Assembly: GCA_900318195.1 (NCBI GenBank) | Contig: ONJR01000119.1 | Coordinates: 1-56,885 of the forward strand | Source: an uncultured Planctomycetota bacterium | GTDB taxonomy: Bacteria > Planctomycetota > Planctomycetia > Pirellulales > Thermoguttaceae | Direction of reading: 5' to 3' | DNA length: 56,885 nucleotides | In this document: piece after piece, positions 27,171 to 37,043 of the stretch | Layout of the letters: each line of letters begins with the position of its first letter | Position numbering within the stretch: position 1 is the first letter of the stretch | Position numbers and translations under genes: made by a program | The notes under the pieces: model-generated | What the model was told of the DNA's origin: nothing | Seen by the model: the letters and a program-made list of their open reading frames with translations, nothing else | The model's database searches: none

Positions 27171-27208
27171 ATAAGCCGCATGACGCATATCGACGCCAAG
27201 CGGCTTAT
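27171..27208 (+). terminator. Intrinsic terminator after the second metallophosphatase
   Basis: ATAAGCCGC pairs with GCGGCTTAT around a loop of about 20 bases, followed by TTGGTTTT; it also faces the 3' end of the beta-helix gene on the other strand. Confidence 0.65.
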
Positions 27209-27236
27209 TTGGTTTTAGCTAACTCAAACCAAATCG

Positions 27237-29387
27237 TCAGTTGCAGGGTTCGACCCCGGCGCGCTCGTAATCGAAGGGTACGAAGCCGAGTTTTAAGGCT
27301 GGCGAATCGGGACGCAGATGGAAGTCGTTCGCGTCGGGATCTACGAAGAGCGGATCCGCAACGAGACCGTCCTGGTCTTTTCCCTTCGAATTCGACCATT
27401 CGTCGTGCGTCATGCCGCTGAAGAGCGCGGCTCCGCCGGCGTTATACCAGAGATTCTTCGTAAACACCGTTTTCGCTCCGTCTGCATTATAGCCGAGCGC
27501 AACGCCTTCTTTCCAATAGATTATATTACGCTCGAAAGTTGTCGAAAGATGATCTTCAATTCGCGTGATTGCGAGTTGGTGAGGGGGCTGACCTGCATGA
27601 GCGGGGTTCGTTTTACTACGCGCAAGAATGTTGTTGCGCACAATATTATTTTTGCCGTAATGTTGGTGGAAAGAGCCGTCGGTCGTATCGTAGACAAGGT
27701 TGTTTTCATAAAGAATTCCCTCGCTACCTTCGTCCGGATACAGTCCCCACCCTCCATAAGCGTACGAGGAAACGTCAAAGATGACGTTATTGCAAATCCG
27801 CGTGCCCGTCGACGTGCCGAGGGTATAGACGCCGCCCATATCGGAGAGCGCGCCCTGACCGATCTTAGAGATGCGATTAAACTCGATTCGATTACGAAAC
27901 GCATGACCGCCGTTATAGCCCCAAACCCAACCGACAGAAACGCCGGTATAGAAAAAGTCGCGGATTTCGTTATGCAAAATCGAGACTTCCTCGGTATTCT
28001 GACCGATCCAAACCGCAGTCGCTTCGGCAAAGTAACGCCCGCCGCAAGTCATATGGCAATTAGAGACCGTTATCGCCATATCTAGGACGCCGCCGCCTAC
28101 TCGAACTGCGCCTGCGCCAAGATCGGTAAAATCTACCCTATCCACACAACAATCAGAGCTGTTTTTGAACCAGATTCCGTATTCCCCTGTGTGCGCTACC
28201 TCGCATTCTTTGAAATACACGCGATCCGAATGATTAATCGATAAGGTGGCGACTGTAAAAAAGGCCGACTGAGCAGGATCAAACTGAGAAGGTCCGGGTT
28301 TGTCAAGCGGGCCGGTAACTTCGATAGGCAACGCCGCTTGGCGCATGACGGCTTCGCGGCGCGGCGCGTCCGTATAGACGAAACGCAGGCGTTCAAATCG
28401 AAGGTCGTGGGGACGTTCGCCTTGGGCGTTCGCATCGACGACAAGAAGTTGATTCAACCCAGCGCGCGGCATCGTAAAAATAGCGCCGTCAAGCGTTTCG
28501 TCGGTCATTGGGCGATAGAAGACGCGCGCGCTGACGCCGTCGTAATACCATTCGCCAGGCGCGTCAAAAGCCGTTCGTAGGTTTTCAAGGTAATACAAAG
28601 ACGTGTCGCGCCACGGATTCCAATGTTGCATGGGCTTCCCCTGCGCTAGTAACGCGCGAGTTTCTGCGTTATAGCCGAGGAGAATACGGCGCGTCGTATC
28701 CCAATGGTGATGGACAATAAATTGTGCGAAACGTAACTCTTCCGGGGGAATTTCAGACAGGCGTAACGCGTCGAGATCGCCGGGCTTGGCGCGGAGTTCC
28801 TGACTCGTTGTCGGACGGTCGTTACCGCGATTCGACGGGAACTCCTCCCACGTTGACGCTGGATTCAAGAATCCGACGTTCGGAAATCGCGAGCGAATTG
28901 CGCGACGATCGCCGACAAAAAGTTGTTCGCTATAGAGCGGCGTTCCGTCGACCTCAGGGAGCGCGGTTACCCAAATCTCGGCGTCGTTATTAGGAAACGA
29001 CGCCTTCTCTTCAGGAGTCGCAACGCGCCAGCCGGAGAGCGTAATCCCTCCAGACAGCGCGCTTGACGAAGCGACTCCGGAATACACGGTCTTCGAATCG
29101 CGCGCATCGAGAACGAGCGGACGAGCGAGTGTAAGCTCGTCGGATTGAATTTGAATCTTAATCCAACCGTCCTTGATTTCTTCGCGAAGCTCGCGCGCCG
29201 CGTCCCGCGCGCGAGAGAGTGTCGCGAAGGGAGCTGACGACGTTCCAGAATTGGAATCGTCGCCGGCGTTAGATACGTAAAGAACAGCTGAAAATTCGCG
29301 CTCTTCGTCTGCGACGACGATAGACGGAGAATGATATGAAACGAGCGCGACTAATGACAAAAATGCGACAAGCGGCGTCTGATTCAT
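27237..29387 (-). CDS. Secreted right-handed parallel beta-helix protein
   Basis: A 716-residue exported protein with a signal peptide (about 1-26). LYVSNAGDDSNSGTSSAPF at about 33-51 is a DUF1565-like start common in beta-helix enzymes; the later region (about 400-660) has repeating short strands such as VSILHNEIRDFFYTGVSVG and ICNNVIFDVSS that fit a parallel beta-helix. Such proteins are often polysaccharide lyases or glycosidases; the substrate cannot be told and catalytic residues were not assigned. AGGAGCC precedes the ATG. It follows riboflavin synthase by 34 bases and probably shares its promoter. Confidence 0.8.
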   Translation of the reverse strand: MNQTPLVAFLSLVALVSYHSPSIVVADEEREFSAVLYVSNAGDDSNSGTSSAPFATLSRARDAARELREEIKDGWIKIQIQSDELTLARPLVLDARDSKTVYSGVASSSALSGGITLSGWRVATPEEKASFPNNDAEIWVTALPEVDGTPLYSEQLFVGDRRAIRSRFPNVGFLNPASTWEEFPSNRGNDRPTTSQELRAKPGDLDALRLSEIPPEELRFAQFIVHHHWDTTRRILLGYNAETRALLAQGKPMQHWNPWRDTSLYYLENLRTAFDAPGEWYYDGVSARVFYRPMTDETLDGAIFTMPRAGLNQLLVVDANAQGERPHDLRFERLRFVYTDAPRREAVMRQAALPIEVTGPLDKPGPSQFDPAQSAFFTVATLSINHSDRVYFKECEVAHTGEYGIWFKNSSDCCVDRVDFTDLGAGAVRVGGGVLDMAITVSNCHMTCGGRYFAEATAVWIGQNTEEVSILHNEIRDFFYTGVSVGWVWGYNGGHAFRNRIEFNRISKIGQGALSDMGGVYTLGTSTGTRICNNVIFDVSSYAYGGWGLYPDEGSEGILYENNLVYDTTDGSFHQHYGKNNIVRNNILARSKTNPAHAGQPPHQLAITRIEDHLSTTFERNIIYWKEGVALGYNADGAKTVFTKNLWYNAGGAALFSGMTHDEWSNSKGKDQDGLVADPLFVDPDANDFHLRPDSPALKLGFVPFDYERAGVEPCN

Positions 29388-29421
29388 GGAAGGCTCCTAT
29401 TGAAAGAAAGGCGAATAACGA

Positions 29422-30024
29422 CTAATTCCACTCCTGAGCTTCGAAGAGACGTTGGACGTACTTTGCAAGAATATCTGTTTCGATGTTGACTTTGTCCCCG
29501 ATCTTTTTCGATCCTAAGGTAGTTGCGGCTAACGTAAACGGAATGAGCGCGACGCTGAAAAGCTCAGGTTCGCAACGAACGAGAGTTAAACTAACCCCAT
29601 CGACCGCCGCCGAACCCTTCGACGCCATGTTCTTCGCGAGCGTTTTATCGATCCGGAAGTAATAGTCCGCGCATTCGCCGTTATGGTCGTCGATGCGGAT
29701 AAGCTCAGCTTGACCGTCGACGTGCCCGCTAACAAAGTGACCGCCCAAACGTGCGTTGACGGCAAGCGCGCGCTCAAGATTAACCGGCGAACCTTCGACT
29801 AAATCGCCGAGATTCGTACGCGCAAGCGTCTCGGGAACTGCCTGAAAACTCAGCTCGCGCGCCGTAGCTTCGACAACTGTTAAACAACACCCGTTGACCG
29901 CCACGCTGTCGGAGACAGAGACTTCAGAAGCAATTTGCGGCGCGGAAATAGTTAGCGTGCATACTGTTCCGTCGCTCGTAATCTTCGAAACGCGACCCAT
30001 CGTTTCAACTATGCCTGAAAACAT
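29422..30024 (-). CDS. ribE: Riboflavin synthase subunit alpha
   Basis: A 200-residue enzyme that dismutates two molecules of 6,7-dimethyl-8-ribityllumazine to riboflavin. MFSGIVETMG at the start, NGCCLTV, GGHFVSGHVDG and GSAAVDGVSLTLV show the two lumazine-binding repeats. The ATG at 30024 matches the family N-terminus and is preceded by AAAGGTC; an upstream frame extension is not needed. No other rib genes are adjacent. A beta-helix gene follows 34 bases later. Confidence 0.94.
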   Translation of the reverse strand: MFSGIVETMGRVSKITSDGTVCTLTISAPQIASEVSVSDSVAVNGCCLTVVEATARELSFQAVPETLARTNLGDLVEGSPVNLERALAVNARLGGHFVSGHVDGQAELIRIDDHNGECADYYFRIDKTLAKNMASKGSAAVDGVSLTLVRCEPELFSVALIPFTLAATTLGSKKIGDKVNIETDILAKYVQRLFEAQEWN

Positions 30025-30100
30025 TTTTGACCTTTCATTGTTCATTTGCCTAATACTTTTCGCGCACAACATATCGCTAAGCGAACGCGAACACACAACG

Positions 30101-30128
30101 ATTATATCAGATCAAAGAGTTATTGAAA
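30101..30128 (-). promoter_or_regulatory. Candidate promoter of ribE
   Basis: On the minus strand a TTTCAA -35 (30123-30128) and an exact TATAAT -10 (30101-30106) are separated by 16 bp, about 80 bases before ribE. The -35 box is poor. Confidence 0.45.
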
Positions 30129-30163
30129 GGCTAAGGAGTCCATGTTAATGTGCTCTGAACGAT

Positions 30164-31810
30164 TTAATCGTCTATTTCTGCTGACTGAGGAACTGCGGAA
30201 GATTCACTAGACGGCGTAACGCCCTCGCCCTCGGGTGGCGCGAAAGATTCAGATTCGGAAGAGGCGTCGCGCGTCAAGGGCTCTGAATTGTCCATGACGC
30301 GAAGCGGAGGTTCAGACATATGCTTTCGACAAAACGCTAACGCTTGCATTGCTGTTGCAAGCGATTCTTCGTCCGTTGCGGAGAGACCGTCAAGATTATC
30401 AAGAGAATTAAAGAGCTGGTCGACGAGCGCGCACAGTTCGGCAAATGCGCGACGCATCTTCTCTGATTGCATTTCGTCAGGAGAAGAGACAAGCGATAGC
30501 CACAGGAGTAGCTTGCCGTTGACGTATAACTTCATATACGGATTATCAAGTTCCACGTCGGTACGAAAGAAGAGCGCGGAGCTCAGAGAATCATCGCCAA
30601 TTATTTCCCAGACGCGACTCTTAATTGCTATAAGAAACGATTCTGTCTGGCGGAGCGCGGCGGAAAATTCGGGAGTCGTCGCGCTAACGCTTTGCTTCAG
30701 GCGCGCAAGGAGAAAGGTAAAGGCCATGAGTTTATGAATCGAGCTTGCAGAATCCCAATCGACAGGGCGGCGAGTCTCACATTCAAGAATTTTCGCGAGG
30801 GACCACGTTTCACCGGTCGAATTGAGCCATGTCTCGTCGGGATTCTGCGAATAGTGCGACAGACCGATTGCTAGGAGCGACAAGTCGGACGACGTCGAGC
30901 AATCCTTCTTTTCAGCGTCAATCAAATCCGTTACATGAAACTTTTTACCCTCGACGCTTAATTCGTAGTTGCGATCTACCCTAGCAAAGGCGAGCGTTGC
31001 AAGCAATTCGCCTCGACGCGTCTGAAAGCCGTAACCAACTGTCGGGAGCGGAAGCCCGTCGACTAGACGCATAAGGCGACGATTCGCACAAGGAAAGTTC
31101 CAGCATAATGCGCCAAGCGCTATTATTGGGCGAAGTTCGCCGTGCGACGCGTTTGAATCCGTTGCGGCAGACTCGGGCGCAAGGAAGCTCTCGTCAGCGC
31201 CGCCGATGAGCGAATAACGTAGCAAACGACCAGGAGTCGAACGTTGGATAGTGATCGGCATATGAGTAAAACGATTGGTTAGCGCGTCGATGCGCTGAGC
31301 AAGTTCGCGATCGTTCTGCGGGATTTTTAGCTCGGGCAACTTGCGTTGTTGGGTAAATTGCCGCTCTTCTAGAAATGGTATTGAGTCGTATTGTGAATTG
31401 CCGATTGGAATCGCAGAGGTAACGTCCCCTAGTATCTGATACTCTCCGCCGTTCGCGCCGATGAAGCCGCCGGCGCCGGGTTGAACCTGAGAAATCGTTT
31501 GGGGAGGCAAGGCGGTAAACGGCGTTCCTTCTGTTATCGGTAGCGCGGAAGAATAATCGAAGCCATTAGGCGCCAAAAAACCTTGAGAATCGTCGAATAT
31601 CTGTGGAGAACTGCCAAACGAAGGCTCTAGCGTGTACCCCTGTGGAAGCTCGGCGCCATAGAATGGGGCGCCGTTGTACATCAAGCCGCCGCCGTCTCCG
31701 ACGACCTCTTGCGATACGCTGGGACACGCCCAAACGAGACTCGTTACGAACGATATTAGTAAGTTGATCGTTACGAGCGGCATATTCTGTGTTGGTCTTC
31801 CGTCGATCAT
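30164..31810 (-). CDS. Secreted or anchored protein of unknown function
   Basis: A 548-residue protein not recognised from known motifs. The ATG at 31810 is chosen because GGAGG lies seven bases upstream and gives an N-terminal hydrophobic segment (about 10-30: VTINLLISFVTSLVWA). The first third is Gly/Pro/Gln-rich and probably unstructured (about 35-150); the later part (about 220-500) is alpha-helical in appearance and includes SLLAIGLSHYSQNPD and KLMAFTFLLARLK. The tail is acidic and Ser-rich. It is divergent from pepF. It may belong to a planctomycete-specific family. Confidence 0.6.
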   Translation of the reverse strand: MIDGRPTQNMPLVTINLLISFVTSLVWACPSVSQEVVGDGGGLMYNGAPFYGAELPQGYTLEPSFGSSPQIFDDSQGFLAPNGFDYSSALPITEGTPFTALPPQTISQVQPGAGGFIGANGGEYQILGDVTSAIPIGNSQYDSIPFLEERQFTQQRKLPELKIPQNDRELAQRIDALTNRFTHMPITIQRSTPGRLLRYSLIGGADESFLAPESAATDSNASHGELRPIIALGALCWNFPCANRRLMRLVDGLPLPTVGYGFQTRRGELLATLAFARVDRNYELSVEGKKFHVTDLIDAEKKDCSTSSDLSLLAIGLSHYSQNPDETWLNSTGETWSLAKILECETRRPVDWDSASSIHKLMAFTFLLARLKQSVSATTPEFSAALRQTESFLIAIKSRVWEIIGDDSLSSALFFRTDVELDNPYMKLYVNGKLLLWLSLVSSPDEMQSEKMRRAFAELCALVDQLFNSLDNLDGLSATDEESLATAMQALAFCRKHMSEPPLRVMDNSEPLTRDASSESESFAPPEGEGVTPSSESSAVPQSAEIDD

Positions 31811-31946
31811 GACGCGCCTCCGTAAAAATTCTGGGAAACAAAACGCACGCATTCCACCGTTGTATGTTAACGAAACGAAGAACTATTCGCAAGAGATGAT
31901 CTTTGACGTTTGACAATATGCATCACGCCATTTTGAGCCTTTTTGT

Positions 31947-31974
31947 TTGACGTCGTACGCGACGCAATTATAAT
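31947..31974 (+). promoter_or_regulatory. Candidate promoter of pepF
   Basis: TTGACG (31947-31952) and TATAAT (31969-31974) with a 16-bp spacer lie about 80 bases before the pepF start. Confidence 0.72.
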
Positions 31975-32055
31975 GGAAGCCCTAATCTGCTGAGCGCAAG
32001 TTACACGAGCGCCGTACAGCTTGCAATGCAAGGCGACGATATAAGGAAATAAAAC

Positions 32056-33855
32056 ATGACGAACGAACTGAAAGCTCGCGCAGGCGTCGCGATCGAAGAC
32101 ACATGGGATTTGACGAGAATTTACGCTAACGACGACGAATGGCGACGGGATTTTGATACTTGGAAGCAGACAGCAGAAGGCGTCGGCAAATTTCGTGGCA
32201 AACTTGCTAATGTGGATCTTTTGCTCGAATATCTTCAATTCGACGAGCAACTCAATCGTCAAGGCGACAGGCTTGGCGTCTACGCCTTTCTCAAGTCGAC
32301 CGAAGATCTTGGCGCGACCACGTATCAAGAACTCAAAAGCGCCTTTACTCTTGCTGCGAGCAAGATCGCGGAGGCGGAAAGCTACGTTCGTCCGGAACTA
32401 CTTGCGCTCTCCGACGAAACATGGCGCAAGATGCTTGAGGATCCAAGGTTGGCGCCGTGGAAGTTAACGCTAGAACGTATCGTTCGACTAAAACCGCACA
32501 CTCTCTCTGAATCTGAGGAACGCATCGTCGCGTCCTTAGCCGGGGTCGTCGACGTGCCTTCGAAAACGTTCAGATTACTAAGCGACGCCGAGACAAATTT
32601 TAAACCGGTTCAAGACGAGAATGGCGAAACGAAACCGTTAACTCACGAAACGTTCCAGCTCTTTCTGCAATCTCCTAGCCGTGAAGTGCGCAAATCGGCG
32701 TTTGATAATTTCTACGCGGAATATGAAGCAAAGCAGAACACCTTCGCCGCGCTACTCGAAGGATCGATTCGAAAGGACGTCTTCTACGCAAGAACGCGCG
32801 GTTTCAAGAATTCGCTTGACGCCGCAATGTTTGGCGAGGAGGCGCCAGAAGTGGTATACACAAATCTAACGACTACAGTTCGTGCTGCGCTACCGTCGCT
32901 CTATCGATATTACGAACTGCGTCGCAAACTCATGGGACTTGAGGAAATCCACTTTTACGACGTCTACGTCCCTATTCTAAGCGGCGTCAAAGTCAATAAT
33001 TCATGGGACGACGCCGTCGCGCTTATACGGAGCGCGCTCCAGCCTCTTGGACAAGAGTACGTCGATACTCTTACAAAAGGGCTCTTGGAAGATCGTTGGG
33101 CGGATAAGTATGAGAATCTCAACAAGGAGAGCGGCGCGTTTAGTTGTCCAGGATACGATTTCCCACCTTATATTCTCATGAACTATAAACCGACTGCCAT
33201 CGAAAGCGTCTTTACGTTAGCTCACGAAGGAGGTCATTCGATGCACAGCTGGTATTCCGCTCATACGCAACCGTACCGATACTACGACTACGTTATTTTT
33301 CTGGCGGAAATCGCGTCCACTTTTAACGAACAGTTGCTGGCTCGTTACCTACTGCGCACGGCGCAAGACGATCGAATGCGCGCATGGATCATTAATCGTG
33401 AGCTCGATTCATTCCGCGCGACGCTTTTCCGACAAACAATGTTTGCGGAATTCGAATTTCGCACGCACGAAATCGCCGAGGCGGATCAGCCCCTTACCGC
33501 TTCGACCTTCAGAACTGTTTATCGTGAGATTTTAAACGAGTACTTCGGCGACGATTTTGTTATCGATAAGTCGCTTGAGCTCGAATGCCTGAGAATTCCT
33601 CATTTCTATCGTGGATACTATGTCTATAAGTATGCGACGGGACTTTCGGCAGCCGTCTCGCTCGCCGACCGCGTTCTTTCTGGGGGGGAACGCGAGAGAG
33701 ACGAGTATTTAGGATTCCTGAAGGCCGGATGTTCAGCGCCGCCGCTTGACATATTGCGCGCGGCGGGCGTTGATATGGAGCGACCCGACCCGATCAAAAT
33801 CGCGCTTGATCGTTTTAACTCGCTCGTCGACGAATTGGAGCGACTACTTGCCTAG
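32056..33855 (+). CDS. pepF: Oligoendopeptidase F (M3 family)
   Basis: A 599-residue M3 zinc metallopeptidase. H390-E391-x-x-H394 (LAHEGGHSMHSW) is the zinc-binding HExxH motif and EIASTFNEQ about 25 residues later gives the third ligand region. The N-terminal helical domain (about 1-200) opens WDLTRIYANDDEW as in the family. It cleaves short peptides in the cytoplasm; no signal peptide is present. AAGGAAA lies before the ATG. It converges with the zinc-ribbon membrane gene, with only about 20 bases between stops. Confidence 0.93.
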   Translation: MTNELKARAGVAIEDTWDLTRIYANDDEWRRDFDTWKQTAEGVGKFRGKLANVDLLLEYLQFDEQLNRQGDRLGVYAFLKSTEDLGATTYQELKSAFTLAASKIAEAESYVRPELLALSDETWRKMLEDPRLAPWKLTLERIVRLKPHTLSESEERIVASLAGVVDVPSKTFRLLSDAETNFKPVQDENGETKPLTHETFQLFLQSPSREVRKSAFDNFYAEYEAKQNTFAALLEGSIRKDVFYARTRGFKNSLDAAMFGEEAPEVVYTNLTTTVRAALPSLYRYYELRRKLMGLEEIHFYDVYVPILSGVKVNNSWDDAVALIRSALQPLGQEYVDTLTKGLLEDRWADKYENLNKESGAFSCPGYDFPPYILMNYKPTAIESVFTLAHEGGHSMHSWYSAHTQPYRYYDYVIFLAEIASTFNEQLLARYLLRTAQDDRMRAWIINRELDSFRATLFRQTMFAEFEFRTHEIAEADQPLTASTFRTVYREILNEYFGDDFVIDKSLELECLRIPHFYRGYYVYKYATGLSAAVSLADRVLSGGERERDEYLGFLKAGCSAPPLDILRAAGVDMERPDPIKIALDRFNSLVDELERLLA

Positions 33856-33877
33856 CGCGCTGAAAGTCTTCGACGTA

Positions 33878-35593
33878 CTAATCGTCGAAATCTTCGCTTC
33901 GTAGCTCGTCGTCCAGAATCCAGGAGAGTCGACCTAATAAAAGCCCGTACGGCGCCGCTAACAACGGCGCCGCTACTGGTAACGCATACCAGAAGATTGG
34001 AGAACCCAACGTAAGGAACCAGGCGAAACTGACGGGTAAGAACGTCAAGGCGCTGAAAAGGTAAAACTGGAGCCACGCAACTTTCTGAGTGATAAAAGAG
34101 CGAGCGACCTGCATGGTAAGCGGCGCAAACGGCGCGTCCGACTGCATTGTCGACGTCCAAAGGATCGGGAAGTAGAACCAGAATCCGACAAACCAAAGAC
34201 CGAGCCATAAATATAACGGCGCTGTCGACGTGGGATCGAGAACGTTCAAACCAGAATACTTGAGCGCAAGCGTAGCTAGGATTCCACTAGGTACAAAAGC
34301 GCACAGAACTAAAATATCAAACCAAAAACCATAGGCAAGAAAGCCGAGTATATCTTCGCTTCGCCATTCGGCAACGTATCGTGCGCCTGAATTACCGGCG
34401 CTGAACACCGACCAGAAAAAGAGACCGGTAAAAGACGACGTGATAAAAAAAATCGGCGTTATGATAAGCCAACCTAGCAACTGGCAAAAGCGCGCCGCTA
34501 TTTCTCGAATACCGGCGCCCATTGTGTCCTGCAAAAGGACAACGTAAACTATCGAAATCATTGCAAGAAGTCCCGCCAACACAGCCGCTCGTGCCCAAAG
34601 TTCTTCACCGAGAAGCGCGTGGAACGTACCGTTGAAGAGAGGCGCTCGTTTAGGCGGCGACGCCAAAGTCCAGACGAGCTCGCCGTTGCGAGGACGCAAG
34701 ACAAGGGGCGGAAGATAGTCCGTCGGATTAGCGTAAAGGCGCGCGCGACGACGTTCCGACATACGTTTTAGGAAACGAAAGACGCGAACCAGACCACGAG
34801 GCTGTTCACTTTGTTTGTACTCGTTAAGTAGGCGTTGCGCGCGCTCGTCGACTCCATACTTCTTTTCGTCGCTACGGTCAACGCGCGGCGCGAGGCCGAG
34901 CGCGCGTTCTAATTCTGTCCGTGCTGGTGGACGATCAGACTCCTGCGCTGTCTTGTACGTCGGTTTCACGCTAGGGTCGTAGTGTCGATCGCGAGTCGTA
35001 AAGCTGGGAGCTAGGTCACGACGTGTGGGATCGAGAAAAACGCCGCGACCGTCCGGCGTCTGAAAGAATTGGCGCGGCGCTTCGGGAATCGCGCCAATAT
35101 CATAGACGCCACGCGAGACGGGCTGGAATGTCGTTTGAATTGAGTCTTGTTGCGCCTTGAACGCTTCGGTTACTATGGTTGACGTTCCGCAATCTGGGCA
35201 CGTTACGCTCTTGCCGAGCATAGTGTCGGGAACCTGCATGAGCGTTTCACAGACCCGGCAACGTACGGGAATATAGCGTTCAGGCTCACATTTCGTATCA
35301 GTTGAACGAAACTCGTAGGCGCCCGTCGTCTGATCGATACCCTCGCGATTCGGATTGCGTATCGGTGAAAAGAGCGCGTTGCGTCGCTCTTGCTCAGGCG
35401 TGCGCAATTGACGTTCGTAATCGGTTGGCGTGTCGAAATCGAGGTAATCAGGAACGGTAATTTCAGAATCGCAGTCGGGACAGACAACGAGCGCGCCCAT
35501 CTCCTCGCGGGTAACGGAAATTTCCGTGCGACATCTAGGGCATCGAAAGGTGCGATACCGTACTGGCGAATTATCTCCATTGGAATTTGACAT
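33878..35593 (-). CDS. Membrane protein with two N-terminal zinc-ribbon-like domains
   Basis: A 571-residue protein. Residues about 16-45 carry CPRC...CPDC (C18, C21, C38, C41) and about 107-135 a second set (CRVC...CPDC): two short zinc-ribbon-like modules similar to those at the start of many planctomycete proteins. A low-complexity charged linker (about 140-310) leads to about six transmembrane helices (330-560). The function is unknown; the ribbons would lie in the cytoplasm. A possible Shine-Dalgarno (GGGAG) lies rather far from the ATG. Confidence 0.7.
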   Translation of the reverse strand: MSNSNGDNSPVRYRTFRCPRCRTEISVTREEMGALVVCPDCDSEITVPDYLDFDTPTDYERQLRTPEQERRNALFSPIRNPNREGIDQTTGAYEFRSTDTKCEPERYIPVRCRVCETLMQVPDTMLGKSVTCPDCGTSTIVTEAFKAQQDSIQTTFQPVSRGVYDIGAIPEAPRQFFQTPDGRGVFLDPTRRDLAPSFTTRDRHYDPSVKPTYKTAQESDRPPARTELERALGLAPRVDRSDEKKYGVDERAQRLLNEYKQSEQPRGLVRVFRFLKRMSERRRARLYANPTDYLPPLVLRPRNGELVWTLASPPKRAPLFNGTFHALLGEELWARAAVLAGLLAMISIVYVVLLQDTMGAGIREIAARFCQLLGWLIITPIFFITSSFTGLFFWSVFSAGNSGARYVAEWRSEDILGFLAYGFWFDILVLCAFVPSGILATLALKYSGLNVLDPTSTAPLYLWLGLWFVGFWFYFPILWTSTMQSDAPFAPLTMQVARSFITQKVAWLQFYLFSALTFLPVSFAWFLTLGSPIFWYALPVAAPLLAAPYGLLLGRLSWILDDELRSEDFDD

Positions 35594-35943
35594 TTCTGAG
35601 TCCGTCTCCCTTCAGCGCTTTTATGTTTTGGTATGAATAACAGCGGAACGTGCTTTAGTGTAAAAGAACGCGTTGACAATTACAAGGGCGAGAAGACTCT
35701 TTTACGTGATTTATGAACGCCGGTGTTCAAAGATTGGCAATATGACCAGAACCAGGAATGTTAGAGATAGCGTCGCGTAACGTCACGATTTTGCGACGAC
35801 TCGACGTTGCGCCGAGCAAAATTGAGACGCTACTCAAATAAACGGGCGAGTTCCCTATCGGCTAGGAAACTCGCCTGTTGCCAGCGAGACGGCGGAGAGC
35901 GCGTCAGCAAGAACGAAGCGCGCGAGTCAATTGCGCTTGGACG
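35594..35943. other. Intergenic region with a terminator only
   Basis: About 350 bases without a gene. It holds the hairpin at 35841-35879, a smaller CGTCGC/GCGACG pairing near 35770-35800 and an isolated TTGACA at 35673-35678 lacking a good -10 box. Confidence 0.4.
35841..35879 (-). terminator. Probable terminator after the small conserved gene
   Basis: AACAGGCGAGTTTCC pairs with GGGAACTCGCCCGTT (minus strand) and is followed by TATTT. It lies about 65 bases downstream of the 106-residue gene. Confidence 0.6.
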
Positions 35944-36264
35944 TTAGTTTTGCGCATGACGCAACGTAGACCAGACTTTCAGATACGCGCTGTCCCGAAC
36001 CGTACCGTCGTGAACTGCGTCCTTAAAGCTGTCGTAATCGATCGCTTCAGCTTCGCACGCCATGATCCTGACCCAATCGGTTCGCTCGAAGTCCATGCGG
36101 TACGGATAATCCGTTCCGGGCTTTTTCACCACCGCCTCTTTAATTCCGTACGCCTTGCAAAGACGTTCCAAATCACCGCGAAATCGCGCGCGGACGTGAA
36201 TCAGTTCCGAATTGTTGTAATTTTGTACCGCGCTAAAAAATCCGTGTTTCGTGAAAACCCACAT
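35944..36264 (-). CDS. Small conserved protein of unknown function
   Basis: A 106-residue soluble protein. The opening MWVFTKHGFFSAVQ, the KKPGTDYPYRMDFERTDWVRI segment and the tail with WSTLRHAQN resemble a small widespread bacterial family I recall as uncharacterised. The ATG at 36264 is preceded by AAAGGAGAA, which supports it over a start nine codons upstream. No catalytic motif is evident. It lies alone with a terminator behind it. Confidence 0.7.
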   Translation of the reverse strand: MWVFTKHGFFSAVQNYNNSELIHVRARFRGDLERLCKAYGIKEAVVKKPGTDYPYRMDFERTDWVRIMACEAEAIDYDSFKDAVHDGTVRDSAYLKVWSTLRHAQN

Positions 36265-36443
36265 TCTATATTCTCCTTTCGTCTTCCGCATACCGCTAAG
36301 TTATAAGTAAGGAGTCCTAACGCGTAGACTTACGACGTGCGGAAGACTCTCTACAAAGTTTGTCTCTTGATTAGGCTTTTGGCGCCTTGCTTACAAGAGG
36401 TTTATTATTTATTACATCGACCGATTACGACAACGAGCTATTA

Positions 36444-37043
36444 TTAACGTCGACTTGCGCGGCTCTCTCGAATCTGTGCCATACTGTAGCAAAGCCTATC
36501 GCAGAGTTCTTCTTTGACGTTATCCATGCAGAGCTCATAGTGATCGTCGGCTTCCACGAGACCGAGTTCGTTCGCGGTTCTTTCGACGTCGATATTGTCG
36601 GCTAGGAAGTCGACGCGCCAGCCCTTCTTTTTGGCGACGTCGAGACGTTTACGAACGTCGCTGAGACCGAATCTTTGACTGGCGTTTTCCATTCCGTCAG
36701 TAACAATGACGAACGCGACGTCTTCGGGACGCTCACGTTCCGGAAGTTGCCGAATCTTATCGCGGAGTTCGTTGTCGGCGATGCAGACGGCGTCGTAGAG
36801 CGCCGTACACCCGGAACATTGATAGTCGGAAGGATCGAAGCTCGACATAGGCGCAGAGGAAAGGATTTGGGTCGTTTCGTCTGAAAACTGGTAGACGTCG
36901 ATCAGAACTTTATCCTCGTCGCTTTCGCACTCCAATTGACGAGAGACGAATCGTTTCAGAGTTTCGATAACGTCGTTACGTCTGGAACTCATCGAACCAG
37001 AAGCGTCCAAGACGATGCAAAAGTGCGTATAGCCTAGTTTCAT
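36444..37043 (-). CDS. von Willebrand factor A domain protein
   Basis: A 199-residue single-domain vWA protein. D13, S15 and S17 (LDASGSMS) are the first metal-ion-dependent adhesion site residues, and FVIVTDGMEN supplies the late acidic residue. No signal peptide or membrane segment is seen, so it is likely cytoplasmic. Stand-alone vWA proteins often work with MoxR ATPases or in stress or metal responses, but no such partner lies nearby. TAGGAG precedes the ATG. Confidence 0.85.
   Translation of the reverse strand: MKLGYTHFCIVLDASGSMSSRRNDVIETLKRFVSRQLECESDEDKVLIDVYQFSDETTQILSSAPMSSFDPSDYQCSGCTALYDAVCIADNELRDKIRQLPERERPEDVAFVIVTDGMENASQRFGLSDVRKRLDVAKKKGWRVDFLADNIDVERTANELGLVEADDHYELCMDNVKEELCDRLCYSMAQIRESRASRR

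Noticed and set aside
27318..28085. 255-codon plus-strand open frame opposite the beta-helix gene
   Set aside because: Overlaps a well supported secreted protein on the other strand and shows no motif or ribosome binding site.
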